DNA of 64,000 nt from Paraburkholderia bannensis (GCF_014200455.1 NZ_JACHBW010000003.1:310001-374000), one strand, 5' to 3'. Counted from the stretch's first letter, positions 36,218 to 45,140 are shown. The notes: generated by a model not told the origin, from the letters alone. Numbers and translations: made by a program.

Positions 36218-36233
36218 TTGGAACCGGTTCCAA
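36218..36233. promoter_or_regulatory. PtxS-type operator of the kgu operon
   Basis: TTGGAACCGGTTCCAA is a perfect 16-bp palindrome with the central CG and AACCGGTT core of LacI-family sites. The published Pseudomonas PtxS palindrome is TGAAACCGGTTTCA, which differs only at the position outside the core. It lies 52 bases before the kguE start, and the last gene of this operon encodes a PtxS-like LacI protein. Confidence 0.85.
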
Positions 36234-36285
36234 GCGACCACCGAACCTTGCTCGAAACGGAGCCGGCAGCAACAGGAAGACGACG

Positions 36286-37080
36286 ATGGCGGAAGTAGCA
36301 ATTGTGGCAAGCGCCTTTGGTGCGGGATCGATCTGGCGTGACGGCCATGCGGCGTGGTTGGGCGCGACGAAGACGGCCGGCGCGGGCGCGTTCGAAGTAC
36401 GGCGCGAACTGATGCACGACGCCGATGCGCAACGCGGCGCGTTGCGCGCGCTCGGCACAGCGATTGCGGCTGCGGATCTGTGGCCGGTGTGGTCGACGCC
36501 CGACACGCTCTACGCCGATGATGGCGCACTAAACGAAGCCGAACTGCGCCTCGCTGTCGAATCGGGCCGGGCGCTCGGCGCGCGCTTCGTCAAGTTGCAA
36601 CTCGGCGGCTTTGCGGGCGAGGCGCATCTGGCGCGGCTCGCGGCGGTTCTCGAAGAACTCGGCGTGAAGGGCACTGACAATGCAGCCCCGAACGCGCCGC
36701 GCGTGGTGGTCGAAAACGGCCAGCTCGAACAGGGCGGCAAGCTCGCGCAATTCACGGCGCTGTTCCGCGCGCTGCGCGCAGGCGGCGAAGACAAGCTGAT
36801 CGGCATGACCTTCGATATCGGCAACTGGCAGTGGACCGGCGAAGCGCCGCTGATGGCCGCCGTTGCGCTCGCGCCGAACGTCGAATACATCCACTGCAAG
36901 GCGGTGCAAGGCGAGGGCGCGCGACGCTTCGCCCGCGCTCCCGCCGCCGACGATCCGCTGTGCAGGGCCGCACTGGCGCGCCTGCCTTCGGACGTGCCGC
37001 GCGGCATCGAATTTCCGTTCGACGAAGCGCGCATGCAGGAAGACGCCGCGCGCAATGTGGCGTGGCTCGCCTCGGCATAA
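36286..37080 (+). CDS. kguE: KguE-like sugar phosphate isomerase/epimerase
   Basis: A 264-residue TIM-barrel protein of the xylose-isomerase-like superfamily. Metal-ligand positions are visible in VVVENGQ (Glu), MTFDIGNWQW (Asp) and YIHCKA (His); GIEFPFD near the end supplies a further Glu. In Pseudomonas this family is encoded first in the kguEKTD operon; its exact reaction there is unproven. The ATG at 36286 has AGGAAG upstream; an earlier in-frame ATG would place the operator inside the gene. It is followed by kguK after 58 bases. Confidence 0.8.
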   Translation: MAEVAIVASAFGAGSIWRDGHAAWLGATKTAGAGAFEVRRELMHDADAQRGALRALGTAIAAADLWPVWSTPDTLYADDGALNEAELRLAVESGRALGARFVKLQLGGFAGEAHLARLAAVLEELGVKGTDNAAPNAPRVVVENGQLEQGGKLAQFTALFRALRAGGEDKLIGMTFDIGNWQWTGEAPLMAAVALAPNVEYIHCKAVQGEGARRFARAPAADDPLCRAALARLPSDVPRGIEFPFDEARMQEDAARNVAWLASA

Positions 37081-37138
37081 CCTGGGCAACGTGTCCAGGC
37101 TCGCGCCCCCGAATTCATCTTTTGCAGGAACGCATTCC

Positions 37139-38116
37139 ATGACGCACTCACTCGATGTGATCACCTACGGCGAGGCCATGGCGATGTTCGTGGCCGCCGA
37201 TACCGGCGCGCTGCACGACGTCGCGCGATTCATCAAGCGCGCGGCCGGCGCGGAACTGAACGTGGCGACCGGCCTCGCGCGGCTGGGCTTCAAGGTGGGC
37301 TGGATGAGCCGGTTGGGCGACGATTCGTTCGGCCGCTTCGTGCGCGGCGTGCTCGCCCAGGAAGGCATCGACGCGCAATGCGTCGAAACCGACACACGCT
37401 ATCCCACCGGCTTCCAGCTCAAGTCGAAGACCGATGACGGCAGCGATCCCGCCGTCGAATATTTCCGTCGCGGCTCGGCGGCCAGCCATCTGTCGATCAG
37501 CGATTACAAGCGCGGCTATGTGCTGGGCGCGCGTCATCTGCATTTGAGCGGCGTGGCGCCCGCCATTTCGGCGACCTCGCGCGAACTCGCTTTCATGCTC
37601 GCGCGCGAGATGCGCGAAGCGGGCCGCACGATCAGCTTCGATCCGAATCTGCGCCCAACCTTGTGGGGTTCCGAAGCGGAGATGGTCGCGACGCTCAACG
37701 AGCTTGCGCGTTTCGCCGACTGGGTTCTGCCGGGCGTCAACGAAGGCCGCATTCTCACCGGCTCCGACGACCCCGAACTGATCGCACGTTTCTATCTGGA
37801 ACGCGGCGCGCGCGGCGTGATCGTGAAGCTCGGCGCGCAGGGCGCGTACTTCGAGACGAACACGGGCGAGCGCGGCCATGTGCCGGCGCAGCGCGTCGAT
37901 AAGGTCGTCGATACGGTGGGCGCGGGCGATGGCTTCGCGGTGGGCGTGGTGAGCGCGCTGCTCGAAGGCCGTGCGTTGCATCAGGCCGTCGCGCGCGGCA
38001 ACCGCATCGGCGCGCTTGCGGTGCAGGTGATCGGCGATTCGGAAGGCCTGCCCACGCGTACGCAACTCGATGCGCTCGAAGCGCACGACCCACGCCACGC
38101 GCAAGCCCCCGCGTAA
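37139..38116 (+). CDS. kguK: 2-ketogluconate kinase (PfkB family)
   Basis: A 325-residue PfkB/ribokinase-family kinase. The N-terminal Gly motif is seen in AELNVATGLARLGFKVGWMS, and the C-terminal signature DTVGAGDGFAVGVVSALLEG contains the catalytic aspartate. The sequence resembles 2-keto-3-deoxygluconate kinases and KguK. Because it lies between kguE and kguT under a PtxS-type operator, phosphorylation of 2-ketogluconate to 2-keto-6-phosphogluconate is the best assignment. The ATG at 37139 has AGGAA upstream. Confidence 0.85.
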   Translation: MTHSLDVITYGEAMAMFVAADTGALHDVARFIKRAAGAELNVATGLARLGFKVGWMSRLGDDSFGRFVRGVLAQEGIDAQCVETDTRYPTGFQLKSKTDDGSDPAVEYFRRGSAASHLSISDYKRGYVLGARHLHLSGVAPAISATSRELAFMLAREMREAGRTISFDPNLRPTLWGSEAEMVATLNELARFADWVLPGVNEGRILTGSDDPELIARFYLERGARGVIVKLGAQGAYFETNTGERGHVPAQRVDKVVDTVGAGDGFAVGVVSALLEGRALHQAVARGNRIGALAVQVIGDSEGLPTRTQLDALEAHDPRHAQAPA

Positions 38117-38222
38117 CGCACAACGCATCACGCGCAGCAGACCGTACAGCAGCCCCACATTCCAACAGCAAGGAACGGCACCAGGCCCCGCAAGCCCAAC
38201 ATGCCGCCGACAGGAGACACCG

Positions 38223-39506
38223 ATGACCTCAACCTCGCTTGCCCCGCGCCGCTGGTGGGCGATCATGCCGATCGTGTTCATCACGTACAGCCTCGCCTAT
38301 CTCGACCGCGCGAACTACGGCTTCGCTGCGGCGGCGGGCATCAATCGCGATCTGGGCATCAGCCCCGGACTGTCTTCGCTGATCGGCGCGCTGTTCTTCC
38401 TCGGTTACTTTTTCTTCCAGTTGCCCGGCGCGGTCTACGCGGAACGACGCAGCGTGCGCAAGCTGGTGTTCGTGAGCCTGCTGCTGTGGGGCGGCTGCGC
38501 TTCGCTCACCGGCGTCGTCACCAATATTCCCTCGCTGATGGTGATCCGCTTCGTGCTGGGCGTGGTGGAGGCAGCCGTGATGCCCGCGATGCTCATCTAC
38601 ATCAGCAACTGGTTCACCCGATCCGAGCGCTCGCGCGCCAACACTTTTCTGATCCTCGGCAATCCGGTCACGGTGTTGTGGATGTCGGTGGTGTCGGGCT
38701 ATCTCGTGCACAGCTACGGCTGGCGTCATATGTTCATCGCCGAGGGCGTGCCCGCCGTGGTCTGGGCGGTGTGCTGGTGGCTGCTGGTGCGCGACAAACC
38801 GGCGCAGGTCAAATGGCTCTCCAACGACGAAAAGCGCGCACTCGACGCCGCGATGCGCGCCGAACAGGCCGCCATCAAGCCCGTGAAAAACTACGCCGAA
38901 GCGTTCCGCTCGCCGGCCGTGATCCTGCTGTGCGCGCAGTATTTCTGCTGGAGTATCGGCGTATACGGCTTCGTGTTGTGGCTGCCGTCGATCGTCAAGA
39001 ACGGCTCGTCGCTGGGCATGGTCGAGACGGGCTGGCTCTCGGCCATGCCGTATCTCGCTGCTACCATCGCGATGCTCGGCGCGTCGTGGGCCTCGGACAA
39101 GCTCAATAACCGCCGCGCCTTCGTGTGGCCGTTCCTGCTGATCGGCGCGATGGCTTTCGCGGGCTCGTACGCGGTGGGCGCGACCCACTTCTGGACCTCG
39201 TACGCGCTGCTGGTGGTCGCGGGCGCGGCAATGTACGCGCCGTATGGCCCGTTCTTCGCGATCGTGCCGGAGCTGCTGCCGAAGAACGTCTCGGGCGGTG
39301 CGATGGCCCTCATCAACAGCATGGGCGCGCTCGGCTCGTTCGTGGGCTCGTACGTGGTCGGCTATCTGAATGGCGCGACCGGCACGCCTGCGGCATCCTA
39401 CGCGTTCATGAGCGCGGCGCTGCTGGTGTCGGTGGGCCTGACGCTGGCCGTGAAACCGCGCCGCGACGCCGCCGCTGGCTATGCCGCGCCCGCGCATGGT
39501 AAATAA
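38223..39506 (+). CDS. kguT: MFS transporter, 2-ketogluconate uptake
   Basis: A 427-residue major facilitator protein with twelve helices. It belongs to the anion:cation symporter family: the start WWAIMPIVFITYSLAYLDRA has the D-R-x-N-Y/x signature, and the loop between helices 2 and 3 is typical. Relatives carry hexuronates, sugar acids and 2-ketogluconate. Its operon position equals kguT of Pseudomonas. ATG at 38223 has GGAG upstream. The gene ends at the edge of a 12-bp tandem repeat. Confidence 0.87.
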   Translation: MTSTSLAPRRWWAIMPIVFITYSLAYLDRANYGFAAAAGINRDLGISPGLSSLIGALFFLGYFFFQLPGAVYAERRSVRKLVFVSLLLWGGCASLTGVVTNIPSLMVIRFVLGVVEAAVMPAMLIYISNWFTRSERSRANTFLILGNPVTVLWMSVVSGYLVHSYGWRHMFIAEGVPAVVWAVCWWLLVRDKPAQVKWLSNDEKRALDAAMRAEQAAIKPVKNYAEAFRSPAVILLCAQYFCWSIGVYGFVLWLPSIVKNGSSLGMVETGWLSAMPYLAATIAMLGASWASDKLNNRRAFVWPFLLIGAMAFAGSYAVGATHFWTSYALLVVAGAAMYAPYGPFFAIVPELLPKNVSGGAMALINSMGALGSFVGSYVVGYLNGATGTPAASYAFMSAALLVSVGLTLAVKPRRDAAAGYAAPAHGK

Positions 39507-39552
39507 CGCAATCGATAGTGCAATCGACAACGCAATTGATAACGCAATCGAA
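39505..39552 (+). repeat. Four 12-bp tandem repeats between kguT and kguD
   Basis: Units at 39505, 39517, 39529 and 39541 read AACGCAATCGAT with one to three substitutions each. The first overlaps the kguT stop codon. The frame is open through the repeat in line with kguD, encoding N/S-A-I-D/E four times, but no ribosome-binding site precedes the upstream ATGs. Confidence 0.85.
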
Positions 39553-39573
39553 CGAACGGAAAAACGCGCACCT

Positions 39574-40539
39574 ATGAAGCAGAAAATCGTGGCCTACAAG
39601 ACCTTGCCCGCCGATGTCGCCGACTATCTGCGCGAGCATGCCGAAGTCGTCTTCGTCGACGCAAGCGATACGCAGGCCTTGAGCGCCGCGCTCAAGGATG
39701 CCGACGGTGCGATCGGTGCGAGCGTCAAGGTCACGCCGGCGATGCTCGACGGCTCGCGCATCAAGGCGCTGTCGACTATCTCGGTGGGCTTCGACCAGTT
39801 CGACGTGGCCGATCTCACGCAGCGCGGCATCGTGCTCGCGCACACGCCCGACGTGCTCACCGAATCGACGGCAGATACCGTGTTCTCGCTGATTCTCGCC
39901 AGCGCCCGCCGCGTGGTCGAACTGGCCGAGTGGGTCAAGGCCGGCGAGTGGAAGGCGAGCATCGGTCCCGCGCATTTCGGCGTGGACGTGCAGGGCAAGA
40001 CGCTCGGCATCGTCGGGCTGGGCCGCATCGGCGGCGCGGTCGCGCGGCGTGCGGCGCTCGGCTTCAACATGCGGGTGCTCTACACCAACCGCAGCCCGAA
40101 CGAAACCGCCGAGCGCGAATACGGCGCACGCCGGGTCGAACTCGACGAACTGCTCGCGGTGTCGGATTTCGTCTGCCTGCAGGTGCCGCTCACTGACGCC
40201 ACGCGTCATATGATCGGCGCGCCGCAGTTCGCGAAGATGAAGAAGAGCGCGATCCTCATCAACGCCTCGCGCGGCGCGACCGTCGACGAAAAGGCGCTGA
40301 TCGCCGCGCTCGAAGCGGGCACGATCCACGGCGCGGGCCTCGACGTGTTCGAGCGGGAACCAGTCGATCCGGCTTCGCCGCTGCTGCGCATGCCGAACGT
40401 GGTGGCGCTGCCGCATATCGGCTCCGCCACGCACGAGACGCGTCACGCAATGGCGCGCAACGCGGCGGAAAACCTCGTTGCCGCGCTCGCGGGCACGCTG
40501 CGCACGAACATCGTCAACCGCGAGGTGCTGGCGAAATGA
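39574..40539 (+). CDS. kguD: 2-hydroxyacid dehydrogenase, 2-keto-6-phosphogluconate reductase
   Basis: A 321-residue D-2-hydroxyacid dehydrogenase. The Rossmann motif is GLGRIGGAVARR, the catalytic Arg is in INASRGATVD and the catalytic His in LPHIGSATHETR. It is close to GhrB/TkrA glyoxylate and 2-ketogluconate reductases. In the kgu operon it should reduce 2-keto-6-phosphogluconate to 6-phosphogluconate for the Entner-Doudoroff pathway. The ATG at 39574 is the normal family start; an in-frame ATG at 39496 would add a repeat-encoded tail. It overlaps ptxS by four bases. Confidence 0.87.
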   Translation: MKQKIVAYKTLPADVADYLREHAEVVFVDASDTQALSAALKDADGAIGASVKVTPAMLDGSRIKALSTISVGFDQFDVADLTQRGIVLAHTPDVLTESTADTVFSLILASARRVVELAEWVKAGEWKASIGPAHFGVDVQGKTLGIVGLGRIGGAVARRAALGFNMRVLYTNRSPNETAEREYGARRVELDELLAVSDFVCLQVPLTDATRHMIGAPQFAKMKKSAILINASRGATVDEKALIAALEAGTIHGAGLDVFEREPVDPASPLLRMPNVVALPHIGSATHETRHAMARNAAENLVAALAGTLRTNIVNREVLAK

Positions 40540-41588
40540 CGGTGGAGTCGAGCAGCCCGAGCGCAGAAGGCACGCGCCGCGCGACCATCAGCGACGTCGC
40601 GCGCGAAGCGGGCACGGGCAAGACCAGCATTTCGCGCTATCTGAACGGCGAGTTGTCGGTGCTCTCGCCGGACCTGCGCGCGCGTATCGAGGCGGCCATC
40701 GAACGGCTCGACTACCGGCCCAACCAGATGGCGCGCGGCCTCAAACGCGGGCGCAACCGGCTGCTCGGCCTGCTGCTCGCGGATCTGGCGAATCCGTATT
40801 CGGTCGAAGTGCTGCAAGGCGTGGAAGCGGCCTGCCACGCGCTCGGCTATATGCCGCTCATCTGCCACGCCGCCAATGAAGTCGATATGGAGCGTCGCTA
40901 CCTGCAGTTGCTGACGACGTATCGCGTGGAAGGCGTGATCGTCAATGCGCTGGGCGTGCGCGAATCGATGCTCAAGCCGGTGGGCAGCGGCGGCATTCCC
41001 GCCGTGCTGGTCGACCGCACCGTCGATGGTCTCGACGCCGATATGGTCGGTCTCGACAATGCAGCGGCCGTGCGCCAGGGCGTGCGGCATCTGATCGAGC
41101 GCGGCTACAACGACCTCGTGTTCGTGGTGCAGCCGTTCGAACACGTGAGTTCGCGGCGCGAGCGCGAAGCGGCGTTTCGCGCGGCCACGCAGGGCGAGCA
41201 GGCCGCGCACAGCACGCATGTGCTCGATCTGCGCGAGGAAGAGGGCGTTGATGCCTCGCTTGCAGCGCTCGATCTCTATCTCGCCGATGCAGCCAAACGC
41301 GGCGCCCGCTGCGCGCTGTTCGCGGCCAATGCGCCGGTGGCGCTGCGTCTCGCGCTGCATCTGAAGGCGAAACTGGGCGCGCACTGGCAGCAGCAGGTCG
41401 CACTGATCGCCATCGACGATCCCGAATGGGCCGAGCTGGCCGGCATCACCACGATCCGCCAGCCAACGCGCGAAATCGGCTATCGCGCGGTCGAATTCCT
41501 GCACGAGCGCATCGAAGGGGCGGCGCCTGCCGCGCGCGCTGCGGCGTTTGCCGGCGAGCTGGTGGTGCGCGCTTCCACGCTGGGTTGA
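40536..41588 (+). CDS. ptxS: LacI family regulator PtxS
   Basis: A 350-residue LacI-type repressor. The helix-turn-helix is ATISDVAREAGTGKTSISRY, with the hinge helix near YRPNQMARGLKRGRNRLLG. The periplasmic-binding-like domain follows. Its place as the last gene of kguEKTD, coupled by an ATGA overlap, and the palindrome upstream of kguE match PtxS, which responds to 2-ketogluconate. In Pseudomonas ptxS is encoded separately upstream; here it is part of the operon, giving autoregulation. Confidence 0.87.
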   Translation: MTVESSSPSAEGTRRATISDVAREAGTGKTSISRYLNGELSVLSPDLRARIEAAIERLDYRPNQMARGLKRGRNRLLGLLLADLANPYSVEVLQGVEAACHALGYMPLICHAANEVDMERRYLQLLTTYRVEGVIVNALGVRESMLKPVGSGGIPAVLVDRTVDGLDADMVGLDNAAAVRQGVRHLIERGYNDLVFVVQPFEHVSSRREREAAFRAATQGEQAAHSTHVLDLREEEGVDASLAALDLYLADAAKRGARCALFAANAPVALRLALHLKAKLGAHWQQQVALIAIDDPEWAELAGITTIRQPTREIGYRAVEFLHERIEGAAPAARAAAFAGELVVRASTLG

Positions 41589-41723
41589 CATCGACATAGA
41601 GCCGTGCCGCGCGCAGCCGCCGCTGCGCGATCGGCTTATTTTCTGCGATGATGCGGGCTGCGGCGTGCGACATGAATGAACATGGATGATTTTGTGCGCG
41701 CGCCGGACGTCACAAGGAACCCC

Positions 41724-42545
41724 ATGCACGTAGATCCGGTCACGCTAGTCTGCCTTTCGCTCGCGACGCTTTTCGTCGCCTTTTTGCCGATTTCGCTTTA
41801 TCGCCGCTTGCGCCGGCCCTTCCAGTTCGACTGGCGCGACACCATCGCCGGGATCGCCATTTTTGCGCTGTTTGCTACCGTCATCGAGCGCGCGCTCAAC
41901 GGCTTCCTGCTGCACGAAAACGCCCAGACGGCGGAACTGCTCACCCATCCCATCGCCTTCGTGGCCTACGGCGCGCTCGTTGCGGGCGTGTGCGAGGAAG
42001 TCGGGCGCTATATCGCCATGCGCATGCTGGCGCGGCGTGGCGGGCGCCTGCCCGGATTGTCCAACACGCCGCCGAAGGACAGCACGGGTCTCGCTTACGG
42101 CATCGGTCATGGCGGCGCGGAAGCGTGGTTCGTCGGCGTGCTGGTGCAACTGCAGTGGATCTTTTTCGCGGTACTCGCCAATCGTGGCGACCTCGATACG
42201 CATCTGACCAACCTGACGATGGATTCGGTGCTGCGCGTGCATCTGATCCTCGCCACGCTTTCGCCGCTGCATGCGGGCGTGTTCGCGCTCGAACGCACGG
42301 CGGCTCTGGTGTTCCAGATCGGGCTTTCGGTGCTGATGTGGCGCGGCGTGCAGGCGGGCCGCAAAGCCATCCTGCCGATCGCGATTCTCGTCCACGCGCT
42401 AATCGACGTGCCCGCAGCGATGTTCCAGGCGCGCCTCGTGCCGCTCGTCGCCGTGGACGCGCTCTATGTGTCGCTGGCGATCGTCGCCGCCATCGTGCTG
42501 TTCAAGACCTGCGGGCCGCGCCGCAGCCAGACGCGCGCGGCCTGA
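41724..42545 (+). CDS. YhfC-family glutamic-type intramembrane protease
   Basis: A 273-residue membrane protein with seven or eight helices. Conserved motifs of the YhfC family are visible: VCEEVGRYIAMRML (paired Glu), AYGIGHGGAEAWFVG (His and Glu) and a late ILVHALID (His). These resemble the active-site layout of CAAX/Abi-type intramembrane proteases. Substrates are unknown. An in-frame ATG at 41676 exists, but 41724 follows AAGGAA and starts just before the first helix. Confidence 0.75.
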   Translation: MHVDPVTLVCLSLATLFVAFLPISLYRRLRRPFQFDWRDTIAGIAIFALFATVIERALNGFLLHENAQTAELLTHPIAFVAYGALVAGVCEEVGRYIAMRMLARRGGRLPGLSNTPPKDSTGLAYGIGHGGAEAWFVGVLVQLQWIFFAVLANRGDLDTHLTNLTMDSVLRVHLILATLSPLHAGVFALERTAALVFQIGLSVLMWRGVQAGRKAILPIAILVHALIDVPAAMFQARLVPLVAVDALYVSLAIVAAIVLFKTCGPRRSQTRAA

Positions 42546-42656
42546 GGGCAACGCCCGCGCCAGCTTTGCACTGGCGCGGCGACGCAGCCTCGGGTACGCT
42601 TCGGCGCTACCTCGAAACCCTATCCTGAGAGCCCGGATTCCGGGCACAACCGCGCG

Positions 42657-43022
42657 ATGGAAGACTATCTGTTTGAATGCGCGAGCGCCGATATCGAGCA
42701 GCTCGCGCGCGTGATCGCCGATCTGTTCCCCGAGCAGACGCGTTTTGCCGAGCAAGCTGCCGAAAACGGCACGCCGCAACTGGTCGTGCATTGGGTGGCG
42801 ATGCGCATGGGCACGGCCGCGCGCCGCATGACGCTGACGGTAGCGATCGCGCCGGCCGCGCTGGCGCGCTATCGCGCCTTGCCAGCGCGCATGCGTTCGC
42901 GCAGCTTTGCGGTGCTGCACGCCTACGTGGAAGCGACGATCGGCTCGCTCGAAGAGCAGCACGCGAAGGGCGAGGAAACGCCGCGCGACGTCACGCTCGA
43001 TCTCGACGAGGAATTCGCCTGA
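42657..43022 (+). CDS. DUF3022 family protein
   Basis: A 121-residue soluble protein matching DUF3022, a family largely confined to Burkholderiaceae. It has acidic ends and a central VVHWVAMRMGTAARRMTLTV strand region. Function is unknown. No good Shine-Dalgarno precedes the ATG. Confidence 0.72.
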   Translation: MEDYLFECASADIEQLARVIADLFPEQTRFAEQAAENGTPQLVVHWVAMRMGTAARRMTLTVAIAPAALARYRALPARMRSRSFAVLHAYVEATIGSLEEQHAKGEETPRDVTLDLDEEFA

Positions 43023-43069
43023 GACGCCGAAGACGCGCCTGAAAGACGCGCTTGAGTGCGTAGTGCGGA

Positions 43070-43504
43070 TCAATCGGCCAGGCGATACACCTTCGCGAAA
43101 CGCGCAGCCTTCACGACGCCGAAATCGCCGGGCGCGTACTGCATGACCCAGTCGCCAGCCTCGCCGTGCAGGCGGTCGCCGCCCGCCGAGCGCACGATCG
43201 TGAACGGCTCATCCATGCGCTTGGCGAGCACCACGCCCGGACGGTTGCGATAGGTGCCAGGCGCGCCGTGCGCGAGTGCGGCGTCGGCGGGCAGATACTT
43301 CGGATCAAAACGCTCGCGCGACACGACCCAGCGCTCGCCGGTGGCGCCGGTGATGATGGCGTCGCCGGGTGCGTAGCGGTTCGGGCCTTCGAGGCTCATC
43401 AGCTCGCCCGGTGCAGCGGCGAATTCGACGGTGACGGTTTCGTCCTTGACCACACGTTGTGCGGCGCAATCGACGGCGAGGTCGAGTTGAGTCAGTTCGA
43501 TCAT
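43070..43504 (-). CDS. PGDYG-type small protein
   Basis: A 144-residue protein with repeated turns of the PGD type: MSLEGPNRYAPGDAIITGA, RNRPGVVLAKRMDEPFTI and QYAPGDFGVVKAARFAKVY. This matches the PGDYG protein family, of unknown function, here with PGDFG. The ATG at 43504 was chosen over an upstream in-frame start because it begins the first family strand. Confidence 0.65.
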   Translation of the reverse strand: MIELTQLDLAVDCAAQRVVKDETVTVEFAAAPGELMSLEGPNRYAPGDAIITGATGERWVVSRERFDPKYLPADAALAHGAPGTYRNRPGVVLAKRMDEPFTIVRSAGGDRLHGEAGDWVMQYAPGDFGVVKAARFAKVYRLAD

Positions 43505-43638
43505 GGTGGGAGTGGCGGACCTGCCGCAAAAGGCTTCGATTCGCATCGACTTGGTTCGATGCAGGAAAACTGCCTGAAATATAGGCTCAAGCTGCAGCTA
43601 ACTCCAGCCTATACCAGGGCCAAACAAAACAGCACGAC

Positions 43639-43678
43639 AAAAAGCACGATGGCCGGGCAATCTGCCCGGCCATCGTGC
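43639..43678 (-). terminator. Terminator of the Spy-like gene
   Basis: A perfect 16-bp stem (43644-43659 with 43663-43678) with a 3-base loop; on the minus strand it is followed by five T and more T-rich sequence. It terminates the gene to its right. Confidence 0.92.
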
Positions 43679-43740
43679 GGTCCGCAAGCGTACCTTGAAA
43701 TTGCGCGCCACGCGAGGCGACGCGCGTTTTTTCCCGAACT

Positions 43741-44307
43741 TTACTGCGCTGCCGGAGCGCTGGCTGCAGCGGCGTCGCTGGCCGCGGCGGCCGGGGCCTT
43801 GGCCTTCGGCTTCATCTTGTGCTTCGGATGCTGCGCTGCCGGACCCTTCGGACCATGTTCCGGGTGACGGAAGGTGGTATCCGCAAGCTTCTTCTGTTCC
43901 GGCGAGAAGCTGGTGTACAGCGGTTCGAAGGCCGTGACGAGCTTTTGCATGTCGTCGGCGTGCGCCTGGGTGATCTGGGCGTACTGCTTCATGTCGTCGA
44001 GCGCGTTACGTTGCGCTTCGCCTTCCACGCGCTGCTTGTACAGATCGGCCATGGTCTGGCCGTTGCTGCGCATGACATCGGCGAACGTCTTCCATTGCGG
44101 CTCTTGATCGGCGGTGATCTTCAGCGCCGAATGCAGATACGCGATGCGCTCTTCCACGCGCTCCTGATGCTGCGCGGCGCGTACATCGGCGCTCGATGCG
44201 GCTGCGGCGATCGGCGTGGACGAAGCTGCGGTCTGCGCGACGGCGCCTTGTGCGAAGGCGGCGCTCATCGTGAGCGTAGCGGCAAGGATGACAAAAGCTT
44301 TCTTCAT
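43741..44307 (-). CDS. Spy/CpxP-like periplasmic LTXXQ-motif protein
   Basis: A 188-residue exported protein (signal peptide MKKAFVILAATLTMSAAFAQ, cleavage after AQA/VAQ near residue 25). The mature part is a helical region with AYLHSALKITADQEPQWKTF and YTSFSPEQKKLADTTFR, the two LTxxQ-like segments of Spy/CpxP proteins, here as ITADQ and FSPEQ. Relatives are periplasmic chaperones or stress sensors. The tail is rich in K, P and A. The ATG has AAGGAG upstream. No two-component system lies next to it. Confidence 0.78.
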   Translation of the reverse strand: MKKAFVILAATLTMSAAFAQGAVAQTAASSTPIAAAASSADVRAAQHQERVEERIAYLHSALKITADQEPQWKTFADVMRSNGQTMADLYKQRVEGEAQRNALDDMKQYAQITQAHADDMQKLVTAFEPLYTSFSPEQKKLADTTFRHPEHGPKGPAAQHPKHKMKPKAKAPAAAASDAAAASAPAAQ

Positions 44308-44588
44308 TGTTGCTCCTTGAATCTTCATTTCGTAGCGAGATTGTGGCTATTCGTAGCTATCTGGTAGCAAGGCAGACGCAAGACCAAGGTGGGTACAAAC
44401 GGCTTGCAGGCGTTATTAGTACCACGTTATCAAGACAAAACGGCCGCGATGCCACAACTGCTTACAAACGAAACGCCCAGAAATAAGCTGAAACACGTCG
44501 CTTTGCACGGGGGATGCACAGGCGATAATGGCACGTCGCTTTTTGACGCCCGTTCCACCGCCTTGATGCTTCAGGAGCCGTCCCAACG

Positions 44589-45053
44589 ATGAGACCGCCG
44601 CGCCTCGACCAACTCGACGACCTCGATCGCAGCCTCGTTGCGCTGCTGCAGGAGAACGCCCGCGAAAGCGTGGCGAATCTCGCGCGCCAGCTGGACGTCG
44701 CGCGCACCACGGTGCTCGCGCGCATCGCGCGGCTCGAACGTTCACAGGTGATCGCGGGCTACGGCGTGCGGCTCGGTCAGGATGTGCTCGACGCGAGCCT
44801 GCAGGCGTGGGTCGGCCTCATCATCGCGCCGCGCCACGGTCCCGATGTGCAGAAGCGGCTGGGCAAGATGCCCGAAGTGCAATTGCTCTGCGCGGTGAGC
44901 GGCGAATACGACTATGTCGCGTGGTTACGCGCCGATTCGCCCGAGCGGCTGAACGAACTGCTCGATCAGATCGGCGGCATGCAGGGCGTCGAGCGCACGA
45001 CCACTTCGATCGTGCTGGCGCGCAAGATCGATCGCGGCACGGTGACACCCTGA
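44589..45053 (+). CDS. Lrp/AsnC family transcriptional regulator
   Basis: A 154-residue regulator with an N-terminal helix-turn-helix (LDRSLVALLQENARESVANL, ARQLDVARTTVLARIARLER) and a C-terminal RAM/ligand domain (VGLIIAPRHGPDVQKRLGKM). It lies 199 bases upstream of a saccharopine-dehydrogenase-like gene, with a long inverted repeat between, so it probably controls that gene in response to an amino acid. Confidence 0.87.
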   Translation: MRPPRLDQLDDLDRSLVALLQENARESVANLARQLDVARTTVLARIARLERSQVIAGYGVRLGQDVLDASLQAWVGLIIAPRHGPDVQKRLGKMPEVQLLCAVSGEYDYVAWLRADSPERLNELLDQIGGMQGVERTTTSIVLARKIDRGTVTP

Positions 45054-45092
45054 GCAGCGCCTTGTGAGCGGCACTGTTAACACGATTTTTAT

Positions 45093-45140
45093 AGCTTTTC
45101 GTCATTTCGACCAAAACTATCGTCAATATGACGAAAAGCT
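45093..45140. promoter_or_regulatory. Inverted repeat, candidate Lrp-type operator
   Basis: AGCTTTTCGTCAT (45093-45105) and ATGACGAAAAGCT (45128-45140) are perfect 13-bp inverted arms separated by 22 bases. The right arm overlaps an inner dyad CGTCA-ATA-TGACG. The A/T-rich arms and spacing suit cooperative binding of Lrp-family dimers. Confidence 0.7.
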
